Positions 10,238 through 21,200 of a stretch of 64,000 nucleotides of DNA are shown piece by piece. The first letter of the stretch is position 1. Each line of letters opens with the position of its first letter. Below the pieces are notes generated by a model that saw nothing but the letters and a program-made list of their open reading frames with translations, searched no databases and was not told the origin of the DNA. Source of the stretch: Cyclina sinensis (lineage: Eukaryota; Mollusca; Bivalvia; Venerida; Veneridae); the NCBI GenBank assembly GCA_012932295.1, contig JAAONU010000006.1, positions 29,848,882 to 29,912,881 on the forward strand. The letters are read 5' to 3'. The position numbers and the translations under genes were made by a program.

Positions 10238-12342
10238 AGAGGGCTATGATGGCCCTGGATCGCTCACCTGAATAGTCTGACTGTGGGTCTGCTATTAAGC
10301 AAACGTCAGAAGCAATAGTACATTATTAATTTTTCTAACTGCAGATTTTTAAAGATCTCATATTTTATACAAATGAAACCCAGAGGAAATTTTGAACTAG
10401 CATCTTGTGACGAGATGTCATTTGAAGCAAAATTTTGACAAGAATCTATTTTAAGCTATGGCTGCCATTTTGTTCAATGAATTAACCACTTCAGCAATTT
10501 TAACAAGGCAGTCTAAAGGACAGCTAAATCCCCTTCCGCAGCGGACATGAATGTGTACTTCTTGACCTTTAACCAACCATGACTTTGATGTTGTGCCATG
10601 CATATAATAAGCACATAGTCTCATGATAGTAATTATTTGTGCCAAGTTATTTAAAATCTTCCATAAAGTCAAAAAGTTATTGAGAACATTTAACCTTGAC
10701 CTTGGGGGGTAGCAACCTGGATGTTGGGTTCTGCACATTGTGTCATAGTGGTGATCATTTGTGCAATTAAGTAATTAAACAACTGTTCGTAAGCCAAGTT
10801 AGTAAGTTATGGAGCAGACGTGAAATGTGGATATTTGACCTTTCATTTTGACCTTGAGCTTTTGGGAAGCAACCCAATTATTGTGCTCTGCACATCCTCT
10901 CATAATGGTGATTACTTGTGCCAAGTTATTTCAAAAAATTTTCAGCGGTTTAAAAGTTACGAGTGGACACTAAATGTAGACTTTTAACACTTGACCTTTA
11001 AGTGTGACCCTGACCTTGGGGGTAGCAACAAAATTATTGTGCTCTGCATATCACCTCATAATGGTGATCACTTGAGCCAAGTTATTTCAAAAAATTTTTA
11101 GCGGTTTAAAAGTTATGGAGCGGACACGAAATGTAGACTTTTGAACACTTGACCTTTAAGAGTGACCTTGGGGGTAGCAACCCAATAATTGCGCTATGCA
11201 CATAGTCTCATAATGGTGATCACTTGTGCCAAGTTATTTCAAAAAATGTTCAGCAGTTTAAAAGTTATGGAGTGGACATGATAGTGTTACAGACAGACGG
11301 AGGCCATTCCTATAATCCCCTCCCCGCTTTGCAGAAGGGAATAACAAGTGGATATATAATGAACATTCCTGTGAAATATGTTGGAATAAGACCTTACTGT
11401 TCTAAACCAAATGTCTTTTGTATATTTTTCTTTTATAAGCTCTGGTGTGGCCTACTTGGAACCTTTAAGCAAATTTAGAAAAGGAAAATATAAGGAATAT
11501 TTTTATGAAATTTTGTACAAAAAGACCATAGGGTTGAGGAATTAAAGTAATTCCAATTTTTTTCTATTTTTAGCTCTTCCAACCTTTAAATGGAACACAG
11601 CAAAACTGTTTGAGCAATTTTAGAAAAGGACAATATAAGAAACATTTCTGTCAGGTTGAAAATGACATAGCGGTTTGTGAGGAGATGTCATTTGAAGCCA
11701 ATTTGATGAAAATCTATTCTTAGCTTGGTGGACATTCGTGCAATCGAGTGGAACCATTTGAGCAATTTTATAGCAGGCTTTGTATGGAGCAGTTTTGTGA
11801 TTTTTGGTGGAAAATGTTATTTTAATTTTTTTCTAATTTTAGCTTTTAAAGCCCTTGTGGAGCAGAACAGTTTGAGCAGTTTTAGGAAAGGGCAAAATAA
11901 AGGACATCTCTCTCAAGTTTAGTAAAAAGTGGCCAAGTGGTTTCGGAGGAGACGTCATTTGAAGCCAAATATTGATGTAAATTTTTTTTACCTCTGGAGG
12001 CCGTTTTGAGCAATTTTAATAATGGGCTATGTAAGAAACATTTCTGTGAAATTAAGTGGAAATTGACCTTGCAGTTTAAATGTCATTTTTTTCTATTTTT
12101 AGCTTTTGAAGCCCTTATGTGCAATGGAGCAGAACAGTTTGAGCAATTTCAGAAAAGGGCAATCAATATTATAAGGAACATTTCTTAACAAGTCTGGTTA
12201 AAAATGGCCTTGTGGTTATGCAGGAGAGGTCATTTGAAGTAAAATGTTGAAGACAGACAACTGACGATGGATGCCCGACACACTGACACAGGGTGATTCC
12301 TGTACGTCACCCTGAGCATTTGCTCAGCTGAGCTAAAAATCA
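10238..12342 (-). mobile_element. Hairpin-ended central-tandem-repeat element
   Basis: The left end is 'aacaagagggctatgatggc', 'cctggatcgctcacctgaa'; the right end is 'gagcatttgctcagctgagc', a hairpin. On the minus strand these are the same two ends, in the same order, as the element at 58968-61533, so this is a reverse-oriented relative. The right part (11480-12250) is made of decayed units with 'gaacagtttgagcaattt', 'gacgtcatttgaag' and 'ctatttttagct'. A second element (10503-11343) is nested inside. No protein of its own. Confidence 0.6.
10503..11343 (+). mobile_element. Nested element with repeated units and NR-type boxes
   Basis: Starts 'ggcagtctaaaggacagcta' and ends 'gccattcctataatcccctc', 'cccgctttgcagaaggg', the same ends as at 8232-8636. 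The interior has four units with 'gtgatcacttgtgccaagtt', 'agcggtttaaaagttatgga' and 'tgaccttggggg'. It is embedded in the element at 10238-12342. Confidence 0.55.
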
Positions 12343-12671
12343 AGGGGAAAGTTTATATCATTAAATCGTTTTTTAGACCCAGGTGATTTCTTATGTTGTT
12401 TTGACTCCTTTCACTATTCATGTATGAATCAAGTCACATTGCCCAAACAGATATGTAAAATTGAGACATTCCTATAATTAATCCCGACCTAAATCCTGAA
12501 AAAACTAACCACATGCAAATCTTTTCACATCAGAATTCTAGTCAGTAATTGGCTTGAAACCCACATCTCACAGTAAAGGGTTTCATTTGTGAACCCGCCA
12601 GTAACATCCTTTCACTTTCTATAGAGATGGCTGCTATGTAGGACTCTGTACAGAGCTAGAGCCCCTATTAA

Positions 12672-13106
12672 AGGTGCTGTACTCCAGATTTGATATAAAA
12701 ATATTTTCTACATAAATTAAATATCTAGATGCCGTGAGATTATAACATTATGATATTTTACTTCAAAACTGATTATAAAAGTCAAAATAGAACAAAAAAA
12801 ATATATTCGCTTCAGCTTGATTTGAACTCTGGACCCTCATGTTAACAAAATTTTACCAAAGCATTTACTGTCACCACTATCACTGCAACTGAAATAACAA
12901 TTATTAACTTTAAATCTTATACGACATAGTAATATACCGTCGCGTTACAGTATAGCACAATGAAAGGAAAAAAAATCAATTTATAATGTGATTTTCTGAC
13001 TTATTTTTTGTCAGTAAGTTAGTTTTTCACCATTAGTCATAAATATTACAAGAAATTTATAATACCAGAAAACTTTCTTTTTTTTGTTATCTGGAGCACA
13101 GCCCCT
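12672..13106 (+). mobile_element. TTAA-flanked MITE, copy 1
   Basis: A 435-bp non-coding element with imperfect terminal inverted repeats: left 'aggtgctgtactccagat', right 'atctggagcacagcccct'. TTAA stands directly outside both ends (12668-12671, 13107-13110), the target-site signature of piggyBac-type and related transposases. A second copy lies in opposite orientation at 38070-38500 and is likewise flanked by TTAA. The two are similar along their whole length but clearly diverged, so they are old. The superfamily is inferred from the TTAA signature only. Confidence 0.75.
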
Positions 13107-13110
13107 TTAA

Positions 13111-14150
13111 TAATTCCTAGAATTTCAGGAGATATGAAGATTTACCAAAACTAACTCCAACCCTGCAGGCAGAGCATCATTGCATTATATACAATCATGC
13201 TACTGATAGGTCTGATAGGATGTTGTCTAGGTAATGTGATTGTAATAGCCTGATACACAGGTACAGTTGTTTTTCTGCAACTGAAAGCAATTTACTGATA
13301 AGCCTAACAGCAGGTTATTGATAGCATTACCCTACTTTACAAAACTTTATGTTCTTAGAATAATATAACTTGAAACATTTATTCTCTAAAAAGAGACAAA
13401 TGAAGGCAGAGTGACATTCACATGCTATTTATATAACCAGTACTTTCAAATGATGATATCACAGTCAAAATGCAACTGAATGGATCAAGACAGTATGAAA
13501 TTTTCGTGTACAAAGAAAAATTCTCTTTGTCGCATCAATACTTTTTACTAGGAATGATGAATGCAATATAAAGAAAAATGCAATTCTACAAAGATTCGAA
13601 TATTCAGTCGATTTTCAAATATTTGAATATTCGTTCCCATCCCTACTATAAAAGAATCATGTTTCAACTGTGTATTTATTCCAAACAATTTAAGAAGTTA
13701 AAATCTTGAATAAAAAAGTTCTTGATTTTATATTAATCATTGCATTGATGCATATCTTGCAAGTATGATCAATCTGTGAACAAAACATTCACATATTTAT
13801 TCGACCTGATTAATGTATAGGAGATTATCTCTCTTTGAAACTGTATGAATATTCTCTTAAGATCAAAGAGATGATTCAGAATTAAATCTAAGAAACACTC
13901 CGAAAAAATTGCACATAATTAGACCATTTGTCATAACACTTATAATATTAATGATAAAATTCTTCAATTAATTACAGAGTCCTACTAACTTTCCCTTTTT
14001 ATTCAAGTGCTCCTTAAGAACACAGTCAATTATGTAACACTGTTTTGAATAACTTCAGTTTCTATACAGCTACCCTTAGTATGAACTGCAGCTGACTTAA
14101 CATCGAAACTTGAATGTATGATTTAATAAAGCAAGACAGTCCTGCATCAT
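13111..14150. other. Non-coding stretch, nothing recognised
   Basis: AT-rich sequence without reading frames of note, tandem structure or clear inverted repeats. Confidence 0.4.
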
Positions 14151-14154
14151 TTAC

Positions 14155-14837
14155 CTGACTTAATTTCACTGTTCTGAATGACAAGAACATAAAGGTCAAG
14201 GTCATGAAAAGAATAAATATGTGCTTCACTACAAAATAACTAGTTTCATGAGGATTCAGTCAAATTGTGACAAGAAGTAAAATAACACTACATGGTGACC
14301 TAGATTTTTTGCCAAAATGACTCGATCAGCTGAATTCTCATTCTACAGTTCATCTCTAAAATTATTTCAAACAAGTTTCAGGAAGATCTGGGGGGAAAAG
14401 TTGTGACTTTCAGAAATTTCACATATTAGTTTTCCACTGAAATGAACTGGTGACTAAATGGTTTAAGATCCCACATCTTACATACATTAAATATATGGAG
14501 ACTAATGTGACAGATTAATGTGACACCAAATATTCACAGCCTTCTCATAATAAAGCGTAATATTACTTTTTACAGTCTCCTAAAATGGCTTTGTGTAAAA
14601 TACATGAGTCAATCAAACTGTCTGTATACTTTTATGGAGATGTGCTTAGTTGAGAGTTGTGACTTCTAGTGCATTCACAAGCTTCCTGACTGACCTGAAT
14701 GGGTGACCAAGTTTTTTACCCACATTCAAATTATCAACAATATTATCAAGACAAACAGTCTCTTCAACTTCCATGAAGTCTGCCTCTAAAACAAGACCTT
14801 TAGTGCAAACAAGGTTTTCCACTAATATGAGGTGGTG
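14155..14837. repeat. Degenerate host repeat, left flank of the provirus
   Basis: Decayed tandem-like units: 'actgaaatgaactggtgact' at 14436, 'gacctgaatgggtgaccaag' at 14693, and 'cactaatatgaggtgg' at 14819. The last unit is cut by the retrotransposon and continues beyond it at 28334 ('actaagtttttgatccc'). Contains 'aaggtcaaggtcatg' at 14191. Confidence 0.6.
14834..14837 (+). repeat. Target-site duplication, left copy (ggtg)
   Basis: ggtg here and at 28330-28333. Joining the flanks with one copy removed gives 'gaggtggtgactaag', which fits the related host units 'aactggtgactaaatg' and 'gggtgaccaag'. This is direct support for the element borders. Confidence 0.85.
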
Positions 14838-15270
14838 TGTTATGCCCTCAAATTATGTGTATATTTTTTTTTTCAAAATGTATAGTTTTGCTAATGAATT
14901 TTTGCTGATTGTGTGTACATTCTAAGGTATTTTTTTCTTATCCTAATGCAGATTATTAAAAATAACAATGACAAGAAAGTATTGATAAAAAAAAAACTAA
15001 GTTGCAGTTGAGCAAATTCTTGTCATAACTCAGAAGCCAAAAATTTCTTACTGACACCTTCAAGTCTCAAAAGAAACTTTGTGATAAAAGCCTAGCTTTT
15101 GTACAGTTATTACTTTGTTTGTAGATCAAAGTAAACTAACTTGTCTCAAGTCTGATTGGTCATCTTAATTTAATTGGTATTATCAACTTTATAAAAGAAT
15201 GTGTGAAATTTTAATTGTGGTTTCAGTATGTTATCAATATGGCTTATTTTGTCACCTGGAATTCACAGTG

Positions 15271-15278
15271 TATAAATA
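15271..15278 (+). promoter_or_regulatory. TATA box of the 5' LTR
   Basis: TATAAATA, preceded by mixed AT-rich U3 sequence and followed about 25-30 bases on by 'tctataggtatctcactt', where transcription should start. This would put the U3/R border near 15300, just at the start of the first copy of the 63-bp repeat. The identical box is at 27451-27458 in the 3' LTR. Confidence 0.65.
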
Positions 15279-15300
15279 CCCAAGAACCAAGTCTATAGGT

Positions 15301-15363
15301 ATCTCACTTATGGACAAATAAACAAAGTTATTACAAATTAAGTGTTCTTGGATCTTTTTCCAG
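15301..15363 (+). repeat. 63-bp LTR-internal direct repeat, copy 1, with splice donor
   Basis: It differs from copy 2 (15999-16061) at one base (a at 15310, g at 16008). It begins about at the expected transcription start, contains AATAAA (15317-15322) and ends 'ctttttccag', directly followed by gtatgtg, a good 5' splice site. It may be the first exon of the element's RNA. Confidence 0.75.
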
Positions 15364-15998
15364 GTATGTGACTTATTATGTTCTTTTCTTTAAATACATT
15401 TCATATGTTTCAATTATGTATATTTTGTGAATAATACAATTCAATTTGTAAGTTTAAATGTAATTAAGTTAAATGCATTTTTTTGGACAATTTTGACTAT
15501 ATTTACATTTTGATCAATTGTTTTGCTACTTACACGTATTTCTGGACAATTTTGCTTGTTACAATTATTCTGTAAATCTTAACAGTGTTTAAGTAAAGTT
15601 AAACAGTCTAAAAGACTGTTGGCTATTTGTTCTCATTTATTCTAATGTTCACTGCAATAATCTTGAAAATAATAATAATGAATTGCTGTTCATTATTTTA
15701 GTAGTTTAGCATATTAATGTACAAAATATATGCTAATGTTGAGTAAATGTAAATATTGTGTATGAATGTTTATTTTGAACCGATAAATATATGTTTGTAA
15801 AACAAAAAAAACAAAAAACAAAAAAAGAAATATTTTAGAAATGAAGTGTAGTTTACAAAAAAATGAATGTATGATTTTATATGAATTTTCAAGTCTTGGC
15901 GTACTCTTACAAATGCAAAGTTCTCTACCTTAAACTTGAGTTTTGTATAAATTTAAAATTCCCCAATTGATAGTAATTTTTGTTAAAATTTGTATTAG

Positions 15999-16061
15999 AT
16001 CTCACTTGTGGACAAATAAACAAAGTTATTACAAATTAAGTGTTCTTGGATCTTTTTCCAG
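15999..16061 (+). repeat. 63-bp LTR-internal direct repeat, copy 2, with splice acceptor
   Basis: Same 63 bp as 15301-15363 with one mismatch. It ends in 'tctttttccag', a pyrimidine-rich AG that can act as a 3' splice site, and is followed by caaccc rather than gtatgt. Splicing from 15363 to 16062 would yield exactly the sequence read at this second junction. Confidence 0.75.
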
Positions 16062-16151
16062 CAACCCCTATAGCAGAAAATTATACAACACCACTGTAAT
16101 CTACACCCTTTCGTCGACACTGATTTCCCCCCGTGCTCTCCGCATATCAAC

Positions 16152-16169
16152 TGGTGGGGTACAAAGTGG
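16152..16169 (+). promoter_or_regulatory. Candidate tRNA primer-binding site
   Basis: TGGTGGGGTACAAAGTGG begins two bases after the 5' LTR. The TGG start is what pairing with a tRNA 3' CCA end requires, and the position is right. The following bases do not match a tRNA 3' end that I can name with confidence. Confidence 0.5.
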
Positions 16170-16178
16170 TACGATCTC

Positions 16179-16610
16179 ATGTCAACGCCAAGCAACAGTA
16201 ACTACAACTTAAGAGGGAAATCTAAAAAGACAGCAAAAGGACAAGACGCAGAAACTTGTCGCAGTCTTGGTTCTTCGCTTCAACTGAGTGACGCTAGTGG
16301 TTTAGATTACGAGAGTGAGCTATCGACAGGAGAAGACGATTTTCCAGGGGAGCTCAATAACTCTGACAGTTCATCATCTGAGGAGGAGATAATGTCACTT
16401 AATATTCAGCTTAGGCATTTTGAAGGTAAACCAGGCGAATATGCTGAAGACTGGCTCGAAACCTTCCATAACTACTGTACCGCCCAAAGGATTGATGATG
16501 GACGTAAGTGGTGTACATTTTCATTTATGCTTAAGGGACATGCAGAAAGCTGGTACATAGAGAATAACAGGTTACTGTCTTTTGAGAAAGGGTTTCTCAG
16601 ACGAGGTTAG
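16179..16610 (+). pseudogene. gag: gag, N-terminal part, cut by an insertion
   Basis: Starts at the first ATG after the LTR (MSTPSNSNYNLRG). The 'YNLR' motif near the N-terminus is common in Ty3/gypsy Gag. An acidic serine-rich stretch follows (residues 45-72), then the start of the capsid-type region, 'WLETFHNYC' and 'FMLKGHAESWYI' (about residues 88-127). Gag-like sequence stops near 16565. The last 15 or so codons to the TAG at 16608-16610 are read from the inserted hairpin. The other half resumes at 17665. Gag forms the intracellular particle of the element. Confidence 0.85.
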
Positions 16611-16710
16611 ATATGGTCCTGGAAGGGGCGAGGCTTGCCGAGCCCCTTCCTGACCATATCTAGCCGAGTCTGAGAAATCCCTTTCTCAAAAGACAGTAAC
16701 CTGTTATTCT
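16561..16710. repeat. 150-bp hairpin (long inverted repeat)
   Basis: The left arm begins 'agaataacaggttactgtct'; the right arm ends 'agacagtaacctgttattct', its exact reverse complement. Only a few mismatches occur further in, and the centre 'gaggcttgccgag' leaves almost no loop. Transcribed, it would form a stable double-stranded stem. Confidence 0.9.
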
Positions 16711-17664
16711 TTTTATCATGCCACTATTATGATATTGCATCTCATTATTTTAATTCTAGAACTGTTTCTTTGCTTACACGCGTATGAATACATGATCGTG
16801 AAACTCAAATTCAATACACAGTCCGCCATCTTGAATTATACATGACACATAGAAACATGTTGCATTCTAACGATTTATTTAGTCTACACCTAATCACCAA
16901 ACAAATCATAGAAATAAACAAAGATCTACCTGCATATTCTTCTTCATTTTCCTTCTTTTACTATCAACATTTGCTGCTTACAGGGCATTCATATAAAATA
17001 TGGCCTGTGCAATGACGAATCAAAATTCAGCGCCAATGCAGAGGTTCATCCTAAATAAATGCCCTTACAAGATCTAAATTCTTCCATAGGTTGATCAAGA
17101 AGCAATACACGTCATCACATTTTCAAATAGCATAAATCATGTGTATTCAATTTAAGTTTTCACGTAATGTGCCATCCTGTGTTTGCCTACGTCAGTATTT
17201 TGAAGTATGTGACGTATAATTAACGAAATGGCATAGGATTCTCGAAATGGATCGGTCTGTTGTATACATACAATGACTCCTTAAAAGTCGGATTTTATGT
17301 TAGAATTTATTTTTATATCTTTTTATTACTTGTAAAATTTCAAATTGTGGTTACTGAAAAGTAGTTCCGCACAGTGACTGATATGGAATATATTTCACTG
17401 ATAGAACTTGGTATTTCATTGGTTGGCATAAAATAAATATGTTTTATTTAGGCTGTTTTATCTGTTATTTTTTGCAATGCTTTAAGCTGTTTACATTGTG
17501 AAAGTAGTCCGGCAAAAAGTGGGAGGTGCTTGAAAAATCTGATGTACTCTGACTTTTCCATAGGTTTAAGCATGGAAAAGTGTTCTCAAGTCACTGACTG
17601 AGAAAGGTTGCTGTTCTCAGACAGGCTTTATCAGGCAGTTGTCATAGTAATGGCATGATAAAAA
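16561..17664. mobile_element. Hairpin-ended insertion in gag
   Basis: About 1.1 kb of AT-rich non-coding DNA between gag halves. The left end is a 150-bp near-perfect inverted repeat (16561-16710), arms of about 74 bases. Directly inside lies 'ctttttatcatgccactatt', whose inverted partner 'catgataaaaag' (with 'catagtaatgg' before it) ends the insertion at about 17665, giving a 26-30 bp imperfect terminal repeat. The right end also repeats 'gagaaagg' and 'ttctcagac', found in the hairpin. No target duplication could be fixed, so the exact left border is uncertain by several bases. It fits no superfamily I can name; a foldback-type non-autonomous element is the best description. Confidence 0.7.
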
Positions 17665-18279
17665 GCATTGTCAGCTGATGTTAAACGGGATCCAGACACC
17701 ATGATCAACAGGTTCAAGGAAAGATTCAATGGCTCGGATGGCTTACCGCCAGATACCGCAATCTATGGCGTTAAACAATATGAACATGAACCTGTGTGTG
17801 ATTATATAACACGTATTACTGAAGCTTCTTCACGATCCAGACTGCATCCAGAGACCATAGCTCATCTGGCATCTGAAGGACTTATGCCAGAACTGAGAAA
17901 AATGGTGATGCCACAATCATTGAAAACACTTGAAGATGTGAGGAAAGCTGCTCTTGTTGCAGAAAGGTGTGTTACTGCTGAAAATAGAGGGAACATTTCA
18001 GTGGCTTCCACAACTGGAATAAATATAGACAAAATCACTGACAAAGTGTGTGAACAAGTGATATCAGTGTTATCTTCAAAATTTGGTGACAATTTAATAA
18101 GCAAACCACAGGAACAAGCATGGAATAGGCGTCGTCACAATTATCAACATCAGTCACCTGCAAATGAACAATTGCAAATGTTTCAACAACCACAGCCTAA
18201 TTATAACTTGCCACCAGCGTACCCACAACAGTTCTACTGTCCAACAGTGCCGCAGCAACAGTCGGTGTATCAGCCTTAG
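17665..18279 (+). pseudogene. gag: gag, C-terminal capsid part, ends at an in-frame TAG
   Basis: It resumes the Gag capsid region after the insertion ('MINRFKERF', about residues 11-19, then a region with 'HLASEGLMPELRKMV' and 'AALVAERC'), followed by a glutamine/proline-rich linker (about residues 150-203). There is no ATG of its own; reading must come from upstream. It ends at TAG 18277-18279 in a glutamine-rich context (codons cag cct TAG act caa). The next codons stay open in the same frame into the zinc knuckles and pol. TAG is one transition from CAG, so a nonsense mutation is likely; programmed readthrough is the alternative. Confidence 0.85.
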
Positions 18280-21200
18280 ACTCAACATCCAGCATCTCAG
18301 AATCAGCCACAGATCAGACAGGACAGGAGGAAACCTTGTAGAAGTTGTGGAGGTAGGGCTTGTCAATCTTTTTCTAAATGTCCAGCTCGTAATGTTAAGT
18401 GTAGTTATTGTAAGAAATATAATCATTTTACTGAAACTTGTGACAAAAAGAAGCAAGATGAGGCTAATAGACCCCAATACGGACTCGCGCCTGTCCAGGT
18501 GTGTACTTCACACGTGGATAGGCACAGTCATGGCAAAGCATTACATCAATCAAAAGGTGCTAATTTCAATACTAAGGACAAAAACTTAAGTAAAGAAACA
18601 AAATCAGAAAGTAAATCTAGTAAAGAAAATGATGTTAAGCCTACTCCTGCTAGAGTCTGTATTGCTACCTCACTTAGTAGAAATACCATAATGATTGAGT
18701 TGTATGGTAAAAGATGTCAGGCACTTGTTGATTCTGGTGCAGATGTGAGTTGTATTAAGAAGTCTGCTCTTGACAAATTTGCACCTGGTATTAAGATTGA
18801 ACCAACCTCTCATATTGTTGTTACTGGTGTAGGTGGTGAAAAACACCCAGTTCTTGGGCAAGTTCAGCGTACATTTGAAATATCAGGGTTGAAAATAGAG
18901 GGTACTTTTATTGTCCTTGAACAGTTACATCATTCGGTTATTTTAGGTGTTGACTTTATGGTTAAGAACCATGTTAATATGAATTTCCACCAAAGAATGT
19001 TAACTGTAGGTGAAGGTACTGTTGCTGTCAATCTTGTCTGTGATAGTAAGTTTGGCTATGCCCGTAGTCGCAAGACTGAACACATACCAGGCGAATCTGA
19101 GATTGTTATTCCAGTTAGGATATCAGGTTGCAATAAGGATGACATAGTGCTGTTAGAACCTTCTGAAACTTTACCAAGTATCAACCTTATTGGTGCTAAA
19201 TGCTTAGTTCAAATACAGAATAAAAAGGCTGTAATGAGAATTATAAATCCAACTACAGAAACAATTACTTTACCTAAGAAAAGAATTATAGGCTACATAA
19301 ATTTGGTTGACAATGGGCAGGTCTATCCACTTGATGAAAATGACGAAAACAAAACTAGTGCTAATGTTTTCTGTGCTGAAACATCTGAAACTGATGATAA
19401 AAGTGGGGAAACTTTTGAAATCATTAATGAAAATCTTTCAGAAGAACAAAAACAAAGACTTAAAACTTTCTTAAGTAAAAACAAAGATGTGTTTTCTACA
19501 TCAATGTCCACTATTGGCAAAACGGACATTATCAATCACAAAATAGAAACTATACCTGGTGCTAAACCAGTGCATTCTAACTTTTATCGGCAAGATCCAG
19601 AGAAAAAGGCAGCAACTGAGAAAATGACTAATGAATTTGTTGAAGCAGGTTTATGTAAAAGGTCTACGTCTGTTTGGCATTCTCCAGTCGTTCTCGTGAA
19701 AAAGCGTGATGGCTCTTGGCGTTTTGCCGTAGATTACCGTAAGCTTAATCAAATTACAATCCCCATTTCACACCCTTTACCAAGAATAGAAGATGTATTT
19801 GATGCTCTTGGGGAGTCTCAAGCAAAAATCTTTTCTACATTAGATCTTAACTCGGCATATTACCAAATAGCTCTAGATCCTGAAACGAGTCATAAGGCTT
19901 GCTTTATTACTCATGAAGGTGTCTGGGAATGGACACGTATGCCTTTTGGTCTTCGCAATGCGCCCATGAGCTTCCAAATGCTGATGTCAATGATATTAAA
20001 GGGACTGAATTGGAAATTTGTCCTCTGCTACATTGATGACATTCTGGTATTTAGCCCTGATTTTGAAACTCATTTGATGCATTTAGATCAAGTTTTCAAA
20101 AGGTTAAGAGAAGCTAAGCTCACACTGAAACCGTCAAAATGCACATTTGCTGTTAATAAAGTTGTCTTCCTTGGACATGTTTTGACTGAAAATGGTGTTG
20201 AAGTTGACCCAACCAACACTGACAAAGTTAGGAATTACCCTGTGCCAAAATCACAAAAAGAGTTACGTGGTTTTTTAGGATTGTGCAATTATTATAGGAG
20301 ATTTGTGAAAAACTTTGCCAGAATCTGTGTTCCATTAAATGCATTGTTAAAAAAAGAAGTTAAGAAAGTTTTCTCCAAATCAGATTGGACCGAAGAATGT
20401 CAAACTGCATTTGAAAGTCTTAAGCATGCATTGGTTACAACACCCATACTTCAATTCCCCGATATGAACAGGCCATTCATTCTTTCAACTGATGCGAGTG
20501 GGTCAGCTTTAGGTTATGTTTTAGGTCAAAAAGATGACAATGGTTTGGAATATGTTGTGTCATATGGTGGCCGTGCTTTAAGGCCAGAGGAAAAGAAATG
20601 GTCAATTACAGAATTAGAATGTCTTGCTGTTGTAGATGGTATTGGAAATTTCAAACACTATTTGTCTTCACGTCCTTTTGACTTATACACAGATCATTCT
20701 GCACTGACTAGTTTAAAAAATAAAAAGGAACCAAGTGGCAGGTTAGCTCGATGGTGTATCAAATTGCAGAGTTATGATTTTAATCTCCATCATCGAAAGG
20801 GTTCTTTAAACCAAAATGCAGATGCATTGTCACGCATTGACTACTCTCGATTACCAAACAGCAGGAATGAAACAAATGAAAATCTTTCTTCTCAAAAGGT
20901 TAACGCTATTGATCAAACTGCTTCCAACAATGTAGTTTCTCTGTCTGTAGAAAAAAGTGAGAATCAATCAGCTGATAGGGAAATTGTCATTAATGATAGA
21001 AATCATTTAGATGTCAAGCAGCAAACTAATTTAAAGGTATCAGACTCTGAGAAAACAATCAATGTTGCTGATGAAGGTTCCACTGATATGCCAGAATATG
21101 TTGAAACTATACTTGAATACAAAATAGCATCAGTATGTGCAACTACTTCTGTTGATGATAGGGATATTGAGCAAATGCAAAGAGATGACAGATTTTGTAA

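Larger units (their letters stand above)
14838..16149 (+). repeat. 5' LTR, 1312 bp
   Basis: Begins TGTTATGCCC and ends CGCATATCA, so it has the usual TG...CA ends. Same length as the 3' LTR, with three substitutions and no indels between them. It contains a TATA box (15271-15278), a polyadenylation signal (AATAAA, 15317-15322), a strong GT donor (15364) and a 63-bp internal direct repeat (15301-15363 and 15999-16061). The 89-codon frame at its end is not a gene. Confidence 0.95.

Noticed and set aside
16565..17665. The gag insertion as a spliceable intron (a GT at 16606 and an AG at 17664-17665 happen to keep the frame)
   Set aside because: Splicing there would leave extra residues from the hairpin inside the conserved capsid region. 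The hairpin and terminal repeats explain the segment better as an insertion.
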